Of a stretch of DNA of 64,000 bases, positions 52,185 to 63,109 are shown in pieces. Both the position numbers and the translations under genes were made by a program. Every line of letters starts with the position of its first letter. Position 1 is the stretch's first letter. The notes below the pieces were generated by a model. That model was not told the origin of the DNA. It saw nothing but the letters and a program-made list of their open reading frames with translations, and searched no databases. The DNA is from Macrosoma leucophasiata (taxonomy: Eukaryota > Arthropoda > Insecta > Lepidoptera > Hedylidae), in contig JAWQUS010000023.1 in the NCBI GenBank assembly GCA_036365455.1, forward strand, positions 2,728,001 to 2,792,000, read 5' to 3'.

Positions 52185-53170
52185 ACCTCTAATAGGGGAG
52201 GTACCTATAAGGTCCCCTTCATGTAACGCGCGGATAATTAGTTTTATTTTTTGTTTTCTATATTGTGTGGGATATAGTTGGATAGATCTTTCAAAAATAT
52301 TAGGGATGTACTAATAACTTTTTTCGATTTAGTTAACTGTTCATAACTTAATAAGCTGGAATATATCTGGAATACTGCTCTCATTTGTGGGCGGGAGCCC
52401 CCAAATACCAGCTTGGTCCACTTGACTCCCTACAAAAACGCGCCGTTCGTATTGTTAACGATCCAGGACTTACCGACAGGCTCGAACATCTGAGCCTGCG
52501 CAGAGACATTGGGAGTCTGTGCGTGTTGTACCGTCTCTACAACGGTGAGTGCTCAGCTGAACTGTTTGACATGGTGCCACCGTCTCTTTTCCTACACCGT
52601 ACTACCCGCCGAAGAGAGAAGTTCCACCCACCCCGACTGGACACTTGGCAGTGCTCAACGGTGCGGTTTTCACGTTCGTTCCTGCCCAGAACGTGTAAAT
52701 TGTGGAACGAACTTCCCTCTGAGGTGTTCCCTAGGTGCTACAATATGGGGTTCTTCAAAAATGGCGTCAAAAGAGTCCTTCAGGGCTGGCAGCGCGTTGG
52801 CTGCAAATGTTCATAGGCGACGGTGACCACTTTCCATCAGGTGGCCCGTTTGCTTGTCTGTCAATCTTCAGACATAAATAAAAAAAAATAAAAAAAAAAG
52901 CTTTAAAGTGCCAATTTATTTTCGTTAGTCACGTGTTTCCCCCTTCTACCAACTAAACGGTTGTTGTTAGAAATTCAAACGTTACGGCAAGAGCAGTTAT
53001 AACGAAATTAAAAGGAAAACTGTCACACTTAAGTTGGCTTTACAGGTTTGCGAGTAATAGTCGACCAAATGTATTTCACTGGAAAAATTTTAATAGAATT
53101 TTTTTTTTCTCATTACGTTATTCAAATATAATGAGAATACACAGCGCGTGGCCCGACATGCACTTGACCG
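52185..53170 (-). mobile_element. Family X copy with a LINE inserted (left arm)
   Basis: Minus-oriented X: TAGGGGAGGTACC, GTAACGCGCGG and GATTTAGTTAACTG, then the LINE at 52354-52885. It resumes CCAACTAAACGGTTGTTGTT, TAATAGTCGACCAAATGTAT and GGCCCGACATGCACTTGACC. Confidence 0.65.
52354..52885 (+). pseudogene. Jockey-group LINE RT C-terminus (left arm)
   Basis: Encodes HLWAGAPKYQLGPLDSLQKR, VIVND-like RIVNDPGLTDRLEHLSLR, a Y-R-L-Y-N-G-E-C-S motif, and RTCKLWNELPSEVFP near the end, stopping at 52816. It is followed by GGTGACCACTTTCCATCAGG, a typical 3' UTR, and an A-rich tail. The frame is open over 143 codons but lacks RT catalytic motifs. It is 5'-truncated and nested in family X. An identical copy is in the right arm. 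Confidence 0.8.
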
Positions 53171-53204
53171 GTTTTTCTGTCTTACTTTCTTTCTTTCTAT
53201 TTAT

Positions 53205-53357
53205 GTTTTTGTATGTATGTTTGTAACGTTTTCACACAAAAACTACTGGACCGATTTCAAAAATTCTTTCACCATTAGGAAGCTGCATCTTCACTGAGTA
53301 ACATAGGCTATATTACATTCTTTGCACCTGAGCAAAGCCGGGGAGAGCCGCTAGTAT
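53205..53357. mobile_element. CTAG-ended element (left arm)
   Basis: TTTGTAACGTTTTCACAC, AACTACTGGACCGATTTC and GAGCAAAGCCGGGGAGAGCC to CGCTAGTATG. Mirrored near 57361-57515. Confidence 0.55.
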
Positions 53358-53703
53358 GTTATATAGGCGGCAAAGCAGATAAATATCAAATTATCAGCCA
53401 GTATATTTAATTCAATATTTTATGACATAATAATATAACATTTTTGGAACCAAATTATAATGAATGGAAAGGCGAAAACCTCGATTCATGAATAGTATTT
53501 TATTGGTGCAGGCGGACCATGTGACAGGCTGATGAAAGCGTATGAATAAAATATGTCAGAGTTTTTCTAACACTATTGACCAAATGTATTTTAGAGGGAA
53601 TACAAAATGATTCTCCGCTTTTTGTTCCGAATATAGAGTATAATTATTTACATTAGTATATTATATTCAGTTTTATCTTAGTGATATTCTAGACTTTGTA
53701 TAT

Positions 53704-53836
53704 ATATTTTTTTATCTTGTTTGACATGTATATCAATTGTTATTCACTTTAATTTATTTTGTGTGTTTTTGATGTGTCATAAGAGGTACCTGTCACCCTA
53801 GATGAATAAATGAAGTCCTGATTCTGATTCTGATCC
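53704..53836 (+). mobile_element. LINE 3' UTR with TTCTGA tail (left arm)
   Basis: Same UTR as 825-958: TATCTTGTTTGACATGTATA, GTCATAAGAGGTACCTGTCA, AATAAATGAAGTCCTGATTC. Confidence 0.7.
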
Positions 53837-54068
53837 TATCGTGTTTCGGACCGATGGTAAGGTATTTTCCGGCCCTGTGTTTTCCGGCACAGAGGCATAA
53901 CACCTTTTGCCTCAGTAGTGGCAACGCATCTACATTAAATCTCTGGTTTCGTGTAGTTATTGATAGGCTATAGTATTACTTATGTATTACGTATTATGTA
54001 TTATGTATTATTATGTATTATTATGTATTACAATGTAAACTGTATGCTTTCTTGCCACATCATGACAT
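53836..54068 (+). mobile_element. Old SINE-A copy (left arm)
   Basis: Diverged blocks ending GCTTTCTTGCCACATCATG. Contains a GTATTATGTATTA microsatellite near 53985-54030. Confidence 0.65.
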
Positions 54069-54087
54069 ATTTCCATTTACAGTTCAT

Positions 54088-54440
54088 AAAGCGCGCATGG
54101 CCCAGCAGCTGGTGTAGATCGTAAGCGATCTACTCGGTTAAGCACTACGGGCGCGGTCGGGTAGTGTGATGGGTGACCGCTAGTGGCAAATTAAATGCGC
54201 GTTTCCGTGCTTCGGAGGGCACGTCAAGCCGTCGGTCCCGTTTGCTATCGATGGATAGCAGTCTTTAAACCTTGTCGGAGGCCTTATGGGCGGTTTGAAA
54301 ACATCCGACAGCGGATTGGCCACTAACCCACCCACCTCCACCATTCCGCATTGGAGCAGCGTGGTGGAAAAAGCTCCAGGCCTCCCCCCAAAAAAAGGGG
54401 AGAGACTCGTGCCCAGCAGTGGGACGTATAATGAGTTGAC
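54088..54440 (+). mobile_element. 5S-rRNA-derived SINE (left arm)
   Basis: Between 54117 and 54180 the blocks GTTAAGCA, GGGCGCGGTC and GATGGGTGACCGC occur in 5S rRNA order and spacing, covering the box A and box C parts of the 5S internal promoter. The 5' third of 5S is replaced by unrelated CGCGCATGGCCCAGCAGCTG. The body runs through GCGGTTTGAAAACATCCGAC. It ends CCCAGCAGTGGGACGTATAA, similar to the RTE-2 3' end (TTCAGCAGTAAACGTCCTAT), suggesting RTE-driven mobilisation. Non-coding. Mirrored at 56279-56631. Confidence 0.8.
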
Positions 54441-54531
54441 ATTATTATTATTTATTATACACAATTCATACATTGGATCAATTTACAGATAGATTGATCA
54501 AAATCAATTCAGTAGTTTTTTCTGGTGGTAG

Positions 54532-54817
54532 AGCTCCAGTGACGGAGCTCGCGGGCGTAGGCACCACCGCATTACCTGATTTACTTGCCGCTAAATGGTA
54601 GTGTTCAGCACTATCGTGTTCCGGTCAGGTGGTAATGTACGGCCCCGTAATTTCCGGCACAGAGGCATAACACCTTAGGCCTCAGGAGTGGTAACGCGTT
54701 TGCATTTTGACCTTGGTCTTTGTGTGGGTGTCTATAGGCTGCAGTCATCACTTAACATCAATGTGAACTGCATGCTTGTTTACCACTTCAATTTCATAAA
54801 AAAAAAAAAAAAAAAAA
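54532..54817 (+). mobile_element. SINE-A copy, full length (left arm)
   Basis: CTGGTGGTAGAG to CAATTTCATAAA and a ~20-A tail. The third copy of the inner segment starts at this tail. Confidence 0.92.
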
Positions 54818-55062
54818 GTAGTTGTGGCCTATATCCGAACATCGGATGTTTATACATATAATACACAAGCTGTACCCTGCGCGCGTTGCTACGCCACCAA
54901 CTTAAAAAACCACAGTGGCGCCATCTGACGAATTTGCCAACTCAAAAACCTTCGTGGGCTCATGCACAACAACTTTGCTAAGTATCATCACATGATCAAA
55001 TGTGTAGTTTACGATTCTATAAAGGACATACAGACAAACATTCAATTTTATATATTAGACTA

Positions 55063-55275
55063 GCTGACCCGGCAAACTTCGTATTGCCTCAATAGATACC
55101 TACGGACTATTTGTACGGAAAAATTAAATTGTGGTTTTTACTACTTCCTTTCAATTTCTTCATATTTTCTAACCTTTTAAATCTTCCCTGGAGTTCCAAA
55201 AATCATTCTATACCAAAATTTGCCAAATCTGTTCAGCCGTTCTCGAGTTTTAGCGAGACTAACGAACAGCCATTG

Positions 55276-55325
<50 letters not shown>
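55063..55325 (+). mobile_element. CTAG-ended element with TA expansion (left arm)
   Basis: ACTAGCTGACCCGGCAAACT to AGCGAGACTAACGAACAGCC and a ~45-bp TA run. It forms the inner end of the arm. Confidence 0.7.
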
Positions 55326-55439
55326 CAATTGATTGATTTTTATATATATATATATATATTTATATTATTTTATATATATATATATATATTATTTTATATA
55401 TATTATTTTATATTTATATTATTTTATATATATATATAA
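55281..55439. repeat. Palindrome centre, TA-rich
   Basis: Irregular TA/TTATTT repeats with AAAATCAATTGATTGATTTT near 55320, itself self-complementary. Lengths of TA runs are not symmetrical. Confidence 0.85.
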
Positions 55440-55901
55440 AAATCAATGGCTGTTCGTTAGTCTCGCTAAAACTCGAGAACGGCTGAACAGATTTGGCAAA
55501 TTTTGGTATAGAATGATTTTTGGAACTCCAGGGAAGATTTAAAAGGTTAGAAAATATGAAGAAATTGAAAGGAAGTAGTAAAAACCACAATTTAATTTTT
55601 CCGTACAAATAGTCCGTAGGTATCTATTGAGGCAATACGAAGTTTGCCGGGTCAGCTAGTCTAATATATAAAATTGAATGTTTGTCTGTATGTCCTTTAT
55701 AGAATCGTAAACTACACATTTGATCATGTGATGATACTTAGCAAAGTTGTTGTGCATGAGCCCACGAAGGTTTTTGAGTTGGCAAATTCGTCAGATGGCG
55801 CCACTGTGGTTTTTTAAGTTGGTGGCGTAGCAACGCGCGCAGGGTACAGCTTGTGTATTATATGTATAAACATCCGATGTTCGGATATAGGCCACAACTA
55901 C

Positions 55902-56197
55902 TTTTTTTTTTTTTTTTTTTTATGAAATTGAAGTGGTAAACAAGCATGCAGTTCACATTGATGTTAAGTGATGACTGCAGCCTATAGACACCCACACAAA
56001 GACCAAGGTCAAAATGCAAACGCGTTACCACTCCTGAGGCCTAAGGTGTTATGCCTCTGTGCCGGAAATTACGGGGCCGTACATTACCACCTGACCGGAA
56101 CACGATAGTGCTGAACACTACCATTTAGCGGCAAGTAAATCAGGTAATGCGGTGGTGCCTACGCCCGCGAGCTCCGTCACTGGAGCTCTACCACCAG
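55902..56197 (-). mobile_element. SINE-A copy (right arm)
   Basis: Mirror of 54532-54817. Confidence 0.92.
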
Positions 56198-56278
56198 AAA
56201 AAACTACTGAATTGATTTTGATCAATCTATCTGTAAATTGATCCAATGTATGAATTGTGTATAATAAATAATAATAAT

Positions 56279-56631
56279 GTCAACTCATTATACGTCCCAC
56301 TGCTGGGCACGAGTCTCTCCCCTTTTTTTGGGGGGAGGCCTGGAGCTTTTTCCACCACGCTGCTCCAATGCGGAATGGTGGAGGTGGGTGGGTTAGTGGC
56401 CAATCCGCTGTCGGATGTTTTCAAACCGCCCATAAGGCCTCCGACAAGGTTTAAAGACTGCTATCCATCGATAGCAAACGGGACCGACGGCTTGACGTGC
56501 CCTCCGAAGCACGGAAACGCGCATTTAATTTGCCACTAGCGGTCACCCATCACACTACCCGACCGCGCCCGTAGTGCTTAACCGAGTAGATCGCTTACGA
56601 TCTACACCAGCTGCTGGGCCATGCGCGCTTT
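56279..56631 (-). mobile_element. 5S-rRNA-derived SINE (right arm)
   Basis: Mirror of 54088-54440, with the same GCGGTCACCCATC and GACCGCGCCC blocks in complement. Confidence 0.8.
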
Positions 56632-57544
56632 ATGAACTGTAAATGGAAATATGTCATGATGTGGCAAGAAAGCATACAGTTTACATTGTAATACATAATA
56701 ATACATAATAATACATAATACATAATACGTAATACATAAGTAATACTATAGCCTATCAATAACTACACGAAACCAGAGATTTAATGTAGATGCGTTGCCA
56801 CTACTGAGGCAAAAGGTGTTATGCCTCTGTGCCGGAAAACACAGGGCCGGAAAATACCTTACCATCGGTCCGAAACACGATAGGATCAGAATCAGAATCA
56901 GGACTTCATTTATTCATCTAGGGTGACAGGTACCTCTTATGACACATCAAAAACACACAAAATAAATTAAAGTGAATAACAATTGATATACATGTCAAAC
57001 AAGATAAAAAAATATATATACAAAGTCTAGAATATCACTAAGATAAAACTGAATATAATATACTAATGTAAATAATTATACTCTATATTCGGAACAAAAA
57101 GCGGAGAATCATTTTGTATTCCCTCTAAAATACATTTGGTCAATAGTGTTAGAAAAACTCTGACATATTTTATTCATACGCTTTCATCAGCCTGTCACAT
57201 GGTCCGCCTGCACCAATAAAATACTATTCATGAATCGAGGTTTTCGCCTTTCCATTCATTATAATTTGGTTCCAAAAATGTTATATTATTATGTCATAAA
57301 ATATTGAATTAAATATACTGGCTGATAATTTGATATTTATCTGCTTTGCCGCCTATATAACATACTAGCGGCTCTCCCCGGCTTTGCTCAGGTGCAAAGA
57401 ATGTAATATAGCCTATGTTACTCAGTGAAGATGCAGCTTCCTAATGGTGAAAGAATTTTTGAAATCGGTCCAGTAGTTTTTGTGTGAAAACGTTACAAAC
57501 ATACATACAAAAACATAAATAGAAAGAAAGAAAGTAAGACAGAA

Positions 57545-58530
57545 AAACCGGTCAAGTGCATGTCGGGCCACGCGCTGTGTGTTCTCATTATATTTGAATA
57601 ACGTAATGAGAAAAAAAAAATTCTATTAAAATTTTTCCAGTGAAATACATTTGGTCGACTATTACTCGCAAACCTGTAAAGCCAACTTAAGTGTGACAGT
57701 TTTCCTTTTAATTTCGTTATAACTGCTCTTGCCGTAACGTTTGAATTTCTAACAACAACCGTTTAGTTGGTAGAAGGGGGAAACACGTGACTAACGAAAA
57801 TAAATTGGCACTTTAAAGCTTTTTTTTTTATTTTTTTTTATTTATGTCTGAAGATTGACAGACAAGCAAACGGGCCACCTGATGGAAAGTGGTCACCGTC
57901 GCCTATGAACATTTGCAGCCAACGCGCTGCCAGCCCTGAAGGACTCTTTTGACGCCATTTTTGAAGAACCCCATATTGTAGCACCTAGGGAACACCTCAG
58001 AGGGAAGTTCGTTCCACAATTTACACGTTCTGGGCAGGAACGAACGTGAAAACCGCACCGTTGAGCACTGCCAAGTGTCCAGTCGGGGTGGGTGGAACTT
58101 CTCTCTTCGGCGGGTAGTACGGTGTAGGAAAAGAGACGGTGGCACCATGTCAAACAGTTCAGCTGAGCACTCACCGTTGTAGAGACGGTACAACACGCAC
58201 AGACTCCCAATGTCTCTGCGCAGGCTCAGATGTTCGAGCCTGTCGGTAAGTCCTGGATCGTTAACAATACGAACGGCGCGTTTTTGTAGGGAGTCAAGTG
58301 GACCAAGCTGGTATTTGGGGGCTCCCGCCCACAAATGAGAGCAGTATTCCAGATATATTCCAGCTTATTAAGTTATGAACAGTTAACTAAATCGAAAAAA
58401 GTTATTAGTACATCCCTAATATTTTTGAAAGATCTATCCAACTATATCCCACACAATATAGAAAACAAAAAATAAAACTAATTATCCGCGCGTTACATGA
58501 AGGGGACCTTATAGGTACCTCCCCTATTAG
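57545..58530 (+). mobile_element. Family X copy with a LINE inserted (right arm)
   Basis: Mirror of 52185. AAAACCGGTCAAGTGCATGT is the X start; ACGTAATGAGAAAAAAAAAA follows. Confidence 0.65.
57834..58365 (-). pseudogene. Jockey-group LINE RT C-terminus (right arm)
   Basis: Exact mirror of 52354-52885; the same 143-codon frame lies at 57903-58334. Its identity with the left-arm copy is best explained by the palindrome, not by separate insertion. Confidence 0.8.
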
Positions 58531-58589
58531 AGGTAGAGGTACATTTTTTTTTTCATGTCTTAATCTTTTCTTTCTTTTTTTTTTTAGCA

Positions 58590-58676
58590 TTTTTTTTTTT
58601 TAATGTAATGGAAGTGGTAAACAAGCATGCAGTTCACATTGATGTTAAGTGATGACTGCAGCCTATAGACACTTAC
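58590..58676 (-). mobile_element. SINE-A, cut at the palindrome edge
   Basis: T-run and ATGTAATGGAAGTGGTAAAC to AGACACTTAC, where it is joined to an A-run from another SINE-A tail. Confidence 0.9.
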
Positions 58677-59142
58677 AAAAAAAAGTAGTTGTGGCCTATA
58701 TCCGAACATCGGATGTTTATACATATAATACACAAGCTGTACCCTGCGCGCGTTGCTACGCCACCAACTTAAAAAACCACAGTGGCGCCATCTGACGAAT
58801 TTGCCAACTCAAAAACCTTCGTGGGCTCATGCACAACAACTTTGCTAAGTATCATCACATGATCAAATGTGTAGTTTACGATTCTATAAAGGACATACAG
58901 ACAAACATTCAATTTTATATATTAGACTAGCTGACCCGGCAAACTTCGTATTGCCTCAATAGATACCTACGGACTATTTGTACGGAAAAATTAAATTGTG
59001 GTTTTTACTACTTCCTTTCAATTTCTTCATATTTTCTAACCTTTTAAATCTTCCCTGGAGTTCCAAAAATCATTCTATACCAAAATTTGCCAAATCTGTT
59101 CAGCCGTTCTCGAGTTTTAGCGAGACTAACGAACAGCCATTG

Positions 59143-59190
<48 letters not shown>
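58677..59190 (+). repeat. Third copy of the inner palindrome segment (direct)
   Basis: Same as about 54812-55330, from the poly(A) and GTAGTTGTGGCCTATATCCG through the CTAG element to a TA run; no difference seen. Order overall is a, b, b inverted, a inverted, b. Confidence 0.95.
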
Positions 59191-59204
<14 letters not shown>

Positions 59205-60434
59205 GACGTCGAATCCTCCATATTTCAAACCTAACCCAACTATTGATCGAACATCCCAGACCGTTCATTTGGGCTCATGTTTGTAGCTAAGTGAACATTA
59301 CTGACCATTACTTATCTGACCCTTATCAACGGCTGTCATATCTTGTGACCCTTGGCTATTTTCGGAGTTGCGTTAATTGTGTACGGATAACTATATTTGA
59401 CATCTTCACATAAAATCCGGCGGAATATAAAAATGAACAGGTGTTCCGACTCTTTGTACATTTTTCAGAACAAAGTTCAAAGGCTTCAATAGGAAAAAAC
59501 AAGAAATGTATAAAAATAGAGAAAAAGAAAAGCGTCACAAATAATAACAAAGGGGTTTTCGGATAGAGGTCTGGACATCGAGTGCTGTACGGGCAATTGA
59601 GTGAGCGGGTGAACGAGTGGATTGGTGGTGGAGTTGACTTATGGATAGCTGGACAACTAGACTTGTAAATATGCAACTGGATGGATGGACGGATAAATCG
59701 CTGCAGGTGTGAATTCGGGTGGACGGGTGAAAAGGGTGGACGGATGGACGGCTAGACAGTGGGAGGGACGATGGTTGAGCGGATGGACGGGTAGAGAAAT
59801 GAGCGGTTGATTTTGGAAGAGGAACTTCGTCCATTACGGGACCTAAACATGTTTTTTTAAATAGGACAAGTTTTTATCCCGGCTTGGCGGCTACAAATAT
59901 TTTGAGATAGGTGTCATTAAATAAAACTACCGGAGTCTGAGTTTTGTTTCTTTAATTTATAATTTCCTTTCTAAATTAAGTCATTATAAAATACCTACAT
60001 AATATAAGTCAGATACTGAGTCATTTAGAATCGATAATATTGTTAAGTTTATGTAATAAATCATGATATCGTACCGTCTATTAAATGGAGGTTGTTGACA
60101 TTACAAACCAATTTATTTGTTTGAAAATTATGCTCTAACGTTAGTTTCAATAGGTAATAGTATCTAACAATAGATTATCTATTTGAATTCCGCTTTACAG
60201 GCACGAGTCTAATGATTGATTTATCGAACCCGTAGTTAATTTGCGTCTAGCAGCAATTTCGTTTGGTAAACACATCCCTCTTAAACGTGGAGCAAATTAT
60301 AGTATGGTTTATTTAAAAGGCCTACCGATGTTTGGTCTATTTAGCAACAATAAGTGTTAGTGTGTAACATCAGTGTTGTTCGCGTTGAGATTACAATAAT
60401 ATCATTAGTGGTACAAGTTACAAGTTAAGTTTTA
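59191..60434. other. Unassigned ~1.2-kb interval
   Basis: Begins AAATAGATAGATAGATG. A degenerate GGATGGACGG purine-rich repeat at about 59560-59800 creates open but low-complexity minus frames. No gene supported. Confidence 0.5.
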
Positions 60435-60721
60435 CTGGTGGTAGAGCTCCAGTGACGGAGCTCGCGGGCGTAGGCACCACCGCATTACCTAGTATACTTG
60501 CCGCTAAATGGTAGTGTTCAGCACTATCGTGTTCCGGTCAGGTGATAATATACGGCCCTGTAATTTCCTGCACAGAGGCGTAACACCTTAGGCCTCAGGA
60601 GTGGTAACGCATCAGCATTTTGACCTAAGTCTTTGTGTGGGTGTCTATAGGCTGCAGTCATCACTTAACATCAATGTGAACTGCATGCTTGTTTGCCAGG
60701 TCCATTACATTAAAAAAAAAA
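60435..60721 (+). mobile_element. SINE-A copy, full length
   Basis: CTGGTGGTAGAG to CATTACATTAAAAAAAAAA, with few changes. Confidence 0.93.
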
Positions 60722-61054
60722 GTATTACTGTGACAGAGCGCCACCGTATTACCTAATATACTTGATCTTCTACACTTAATGCCAGTTCATGTTTTTAAGA
60801 CTCTCCAACTGTGCAGGAGATTTTACAGTTCATATGCGCAAACACAGATTCAATCTCTTCTACTAACTAAACATCATCCCTCCCACCGCGCGTAAAGCGC
60901 GACAGAGGGGGGATGGTTTGGGGGGTCGAGGTGTACCTCGTTCCCCGGACCTGTACGCCCGGGGGACGTGATCAAATGAAGGGGTTTTTGGCACCATCAT
61001 TTCAATTTACATACAGTGCTCATCAAGAAATACTGCATATGGAGCTTATGAAAA
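60722..61054. other. Unassigned interval with a GC-rich patch
   Basis: CATCCCTCCCACCGCGCGTA and GAGGGGGGATGG near 60870-60925 can pair as an imperfect hairpin. Otherwise nothing recognised. Confidence 0.4.
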
Positions 61055-61212
61055 GGACAATTGGCTAGTTTCGACTTCGTAGAGCGTTATCTCTGTTGCA
61101 CACGGCCTACGTAAGAACTGTTAGTCCGATATTGGTCAAGACTTGGTCAAAATGGCGGACAAACGTCAAATTGGTAGGGTGCGAAAGAGATAACGCTCTA
61201 CAGACCTAAAAT
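61055..61212. mobile_element. MITE-U, second copy
   Basis: Ends GTAGAGCGTTATCTCTG and AGAGATAACGCTCTAC, same interior order as 31822. Confidence 0.8.
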
Positions 61213-61247
61213 AATAATAATATAATTTCTGCTATTATATATTATAA

Positions 61248-61434
61248 TTCTACCATGACCAAATAGGTCGAGTTCTGTCTGATGGTGGGGTCAAAAGTCT
61301 TAGTAATCGGCGTGCATGTATGAAGAGAATGATGAAGGTAGACGAGGCACGAGAGGTATGTCAGACCCGGGATATCTGGCGCTCTACACTCTCTGCCTAC
61401 CCTGTTAGGGACCTGGCGTAAAGATACATACATA
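61248..61434 (+). mobile_element. RTE-1 3' end, plus strand
   Basis: TACCATGACCAAATAGGTCG through AGAGAATGATGAAGGTAGAC to GGGACCTGGCGTAAAGATAC, with a TACATACAT tail. Encodes the last ~55 codons of the 6966 type. Confidence 0.75.
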
Positions 61435-61761
61435 ATTTCTTGTTAGATACTGTACTACCCTAATCATTGATTTATTGTGCCGTCAGTTAATTTGAGTCAG
61501 ACAACAATTTTGTTTGTCAAACATAACCCGAGGTTAATATACGAAGCAAAATTATTGTATGATTTTAATTACAGGCCTACCGATGTTTGGCCTGTTTAGG
61601 TGATGCTATGTTTGATCATTTGAACGCTGTACGATATTTATTAGAAGTACCTACAGTGTAAAATTATTTCTGCTAGTTCAGAATTTCATCTTTTGTTTAT
61701 TGTTTAAAACAGTTTATTTGTTTTTAACGAAATTAAAATCAGTTTCATGCGCCCATTTTTA
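61435..61761. other. Unassigned interval
   Basis: No gene or repeat recognised; GGCCTACCGATGTTTGG also occurs near 60320, so a weak dispersed repeat is possible. Confidence 0.4.
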
Positions 61762-61926
61762 AATATTTTTTTATGCGAAAGTCCTACAAGCAATTCACAT
61801 TGATGGTAAGTAAATACTGTAGCTTAAAGACGTCTACACAAAAACCAGAGGTCACAATGCAGATGCGTTTCCACCCCTGAGACCTAAGTTGTTATATCTC
61901 TGTGATAGGTATTAGGGGCCATACAT
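61762..61926 (-). mobile_element. Old SINE-A 3' half
   Basis: Diverged minus blocks CAATTCACATTGATGG and GCAGATGCGTTTCCACCCC. Directly abutted by the next copy. Confidence 0.6.
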
Positions 61927-62190
61927 TTTTTTATGTAATGGAAGTGGCAAACAAGCATGCACTTCACATTGATGTTAAGTAATGACTGCAGCCTATAGAC
62001 ACCCACAAAAAGACAAAGGTCAAAAAGCAGATGCATTACCACTCCTGACGCCTAAGGTGCCGGAACTTACAGGACCCTACATTGCCATCTAACCGGAATA
62101 CAATAGTGCTGAACACTACCATTTGGCGATAGATAAAGGTGATGCGGTGGGCCTACACCCACGCGCTCCATCACTAGAGCTCTACCACCG
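61927..62190 (-). mobile_element. SINE-A copy
   Basis: T-run and ATGTAATGGAAGTGGCAAAC to CTAGAGCTCTACCACCG, with scattered substitutions and a ~10-bp deletion near AAGGTGCCGG. Confidence 0.88.
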
Positions 62191-62209
62191 GTGAAACTTC
62201 TTTATAATA

Positions 62210-62540
62210 ATACTAGCTGTGCCCGCGACGTCGTCCGCGTGAGAATTGATGTATTTCAGTATATACCCGGACAAAGTCGTAAGCGCAGCTAGTATAAAAA
62301 TAGCTTAAGTTACTCCTTATTACATCAGCTATCTGCCAGTGAAAGTCCCGTCAAATCGGTAAAGCCATTCCCGAGATTAGCCCCAACAAACAGGAAGACA
62401 GACAAAAATTGTTAAAAAAAATGTTTTTGTATAGGTATGTGCCGTGTATACATACATATGCATTTAGTAAAAAGCGGATATTTTTATATTACAAACAGAC
62501 ACTCCAATTTTATTTATTTGTATATATGTATGTATAAATT
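62210..62540 (+). mobile_element. CTAG-related element (GTGCCCGCGACGTCG type)
   Basis: ACTAGCTGTGCCCGCGACGT, AAATAGCTTAAGTTACTCC, GAAAGTCCCGTCAAATCGG, then a CAAACAGGAAGACAGACA patch and a TGTATATATGTATG end. Single-unit relative of 39970. Confidence 0.6.
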
Positions 62541-62819
62541 TGACGATGTTCGCACGAATCGCTTTCTCTTGTATAATATTTATTTCATGAATAATACACA
62601 AATCTGTCTCATACAGTAATTGATATAGGTCCTGACATCGCGTAAATTAATAATCCAGGAGCGTAATCTACAATAATTCTATGATTTAATGGATTTCACT
62701 TGTTATTGGCAATGCTTAATATTCATCGTACGTTGTCGGTTAATTAGATAACATGTTAGGTACCTAATAATACCTTACATTGTATTGTTTATTTGGAAAA
62801 AATTTTTTTTCTTTTATGC
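62541..62819. other. Unassigned interval
   Basis: No supported feature. Confidence 0.4.
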
Positions 62820-62984
62820 ACTAAAACGATACATAAGGCGGACGTAATGCCACTAGGCATTTTCTACCAGTCAACCTTTGGGTAGTGAGGATAGCAACGA
62901 AGTAGAATATGCATCACTGGTGAAAATGTATGAGAATAACAAAAAAATAACTATATTAAGATGATTGATATATAATATTAGATC

Positions 62985-62987
<3 letters not shown>
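62820..62987 (-). mobile_element. LINE 3' UTR fragment
   Basis: GGCGGACGTAATGCCACTAG and CATTTTCTACCAGTCAACC are the complement of the UTR at 4851. Confidence 0.55.
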
Positions 62988-63049
<62 letters not shown>

Positions 63050-63050
63050 A
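62988..63050. repeat. TA microsatellite
   Basis: About 50 bp of alternating TA ending TGTATGTATATA. Confidence 0.9.
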
Positions 63051-63109
63051 TAACTAAGACACAAATATATAATAGACATAATAAATATAAATAATATGTA
63101 TTATCTTTT

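Larger units (their letters stand above)
52041..55280 (+). repeat. Large palindrome, left arm
   Basis: Inverted complement of 55440-58676. It begins in SINE-A at GTAAGTGTCTATAGG and contains family X with a nested LINE, a CTAG element, a LINE 3' end, old SINE-A, a 5S-headed SINE, SINE-A and another CTAG element, ending in TA repeats. I saw one substitution between arms over the parts compared (near 53135 and 57590). All nested insertions are shared, so the inversion followed them. Confidence 0.95.
55440..58676 (-). repeat. Large palindrome, right arm
   Basis: Inverse of 52041-55280; feature positions mirror as about 110719 minus x. It contains, in reverse, the CTAG element (55440-55665), SINE-A (55902-56197), 5S SINE (56279-56631), old SINE-A, LINE 3' end (56883-57015), CTAG element (57361-57515) and family X with its LINE (57545-58530). 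It stops inside SINE-A at AGACACTTAC. Confidence 0.95.

Noticed and set aside
54117..54180. Possible 5S rRNA gene
   Set aside because: Only the promoter half is similar; the 5' third and the 3' end are replaced, and it is followed by a SINE-type body.
59356..59834. Open minus frames of about 100 codons rich in S, P, T and H
   Set aside because: They arise from a degenerate GGATGGACGG-type purine-rich repeat; composition is low-complexity and no motif or start context supports a gene.
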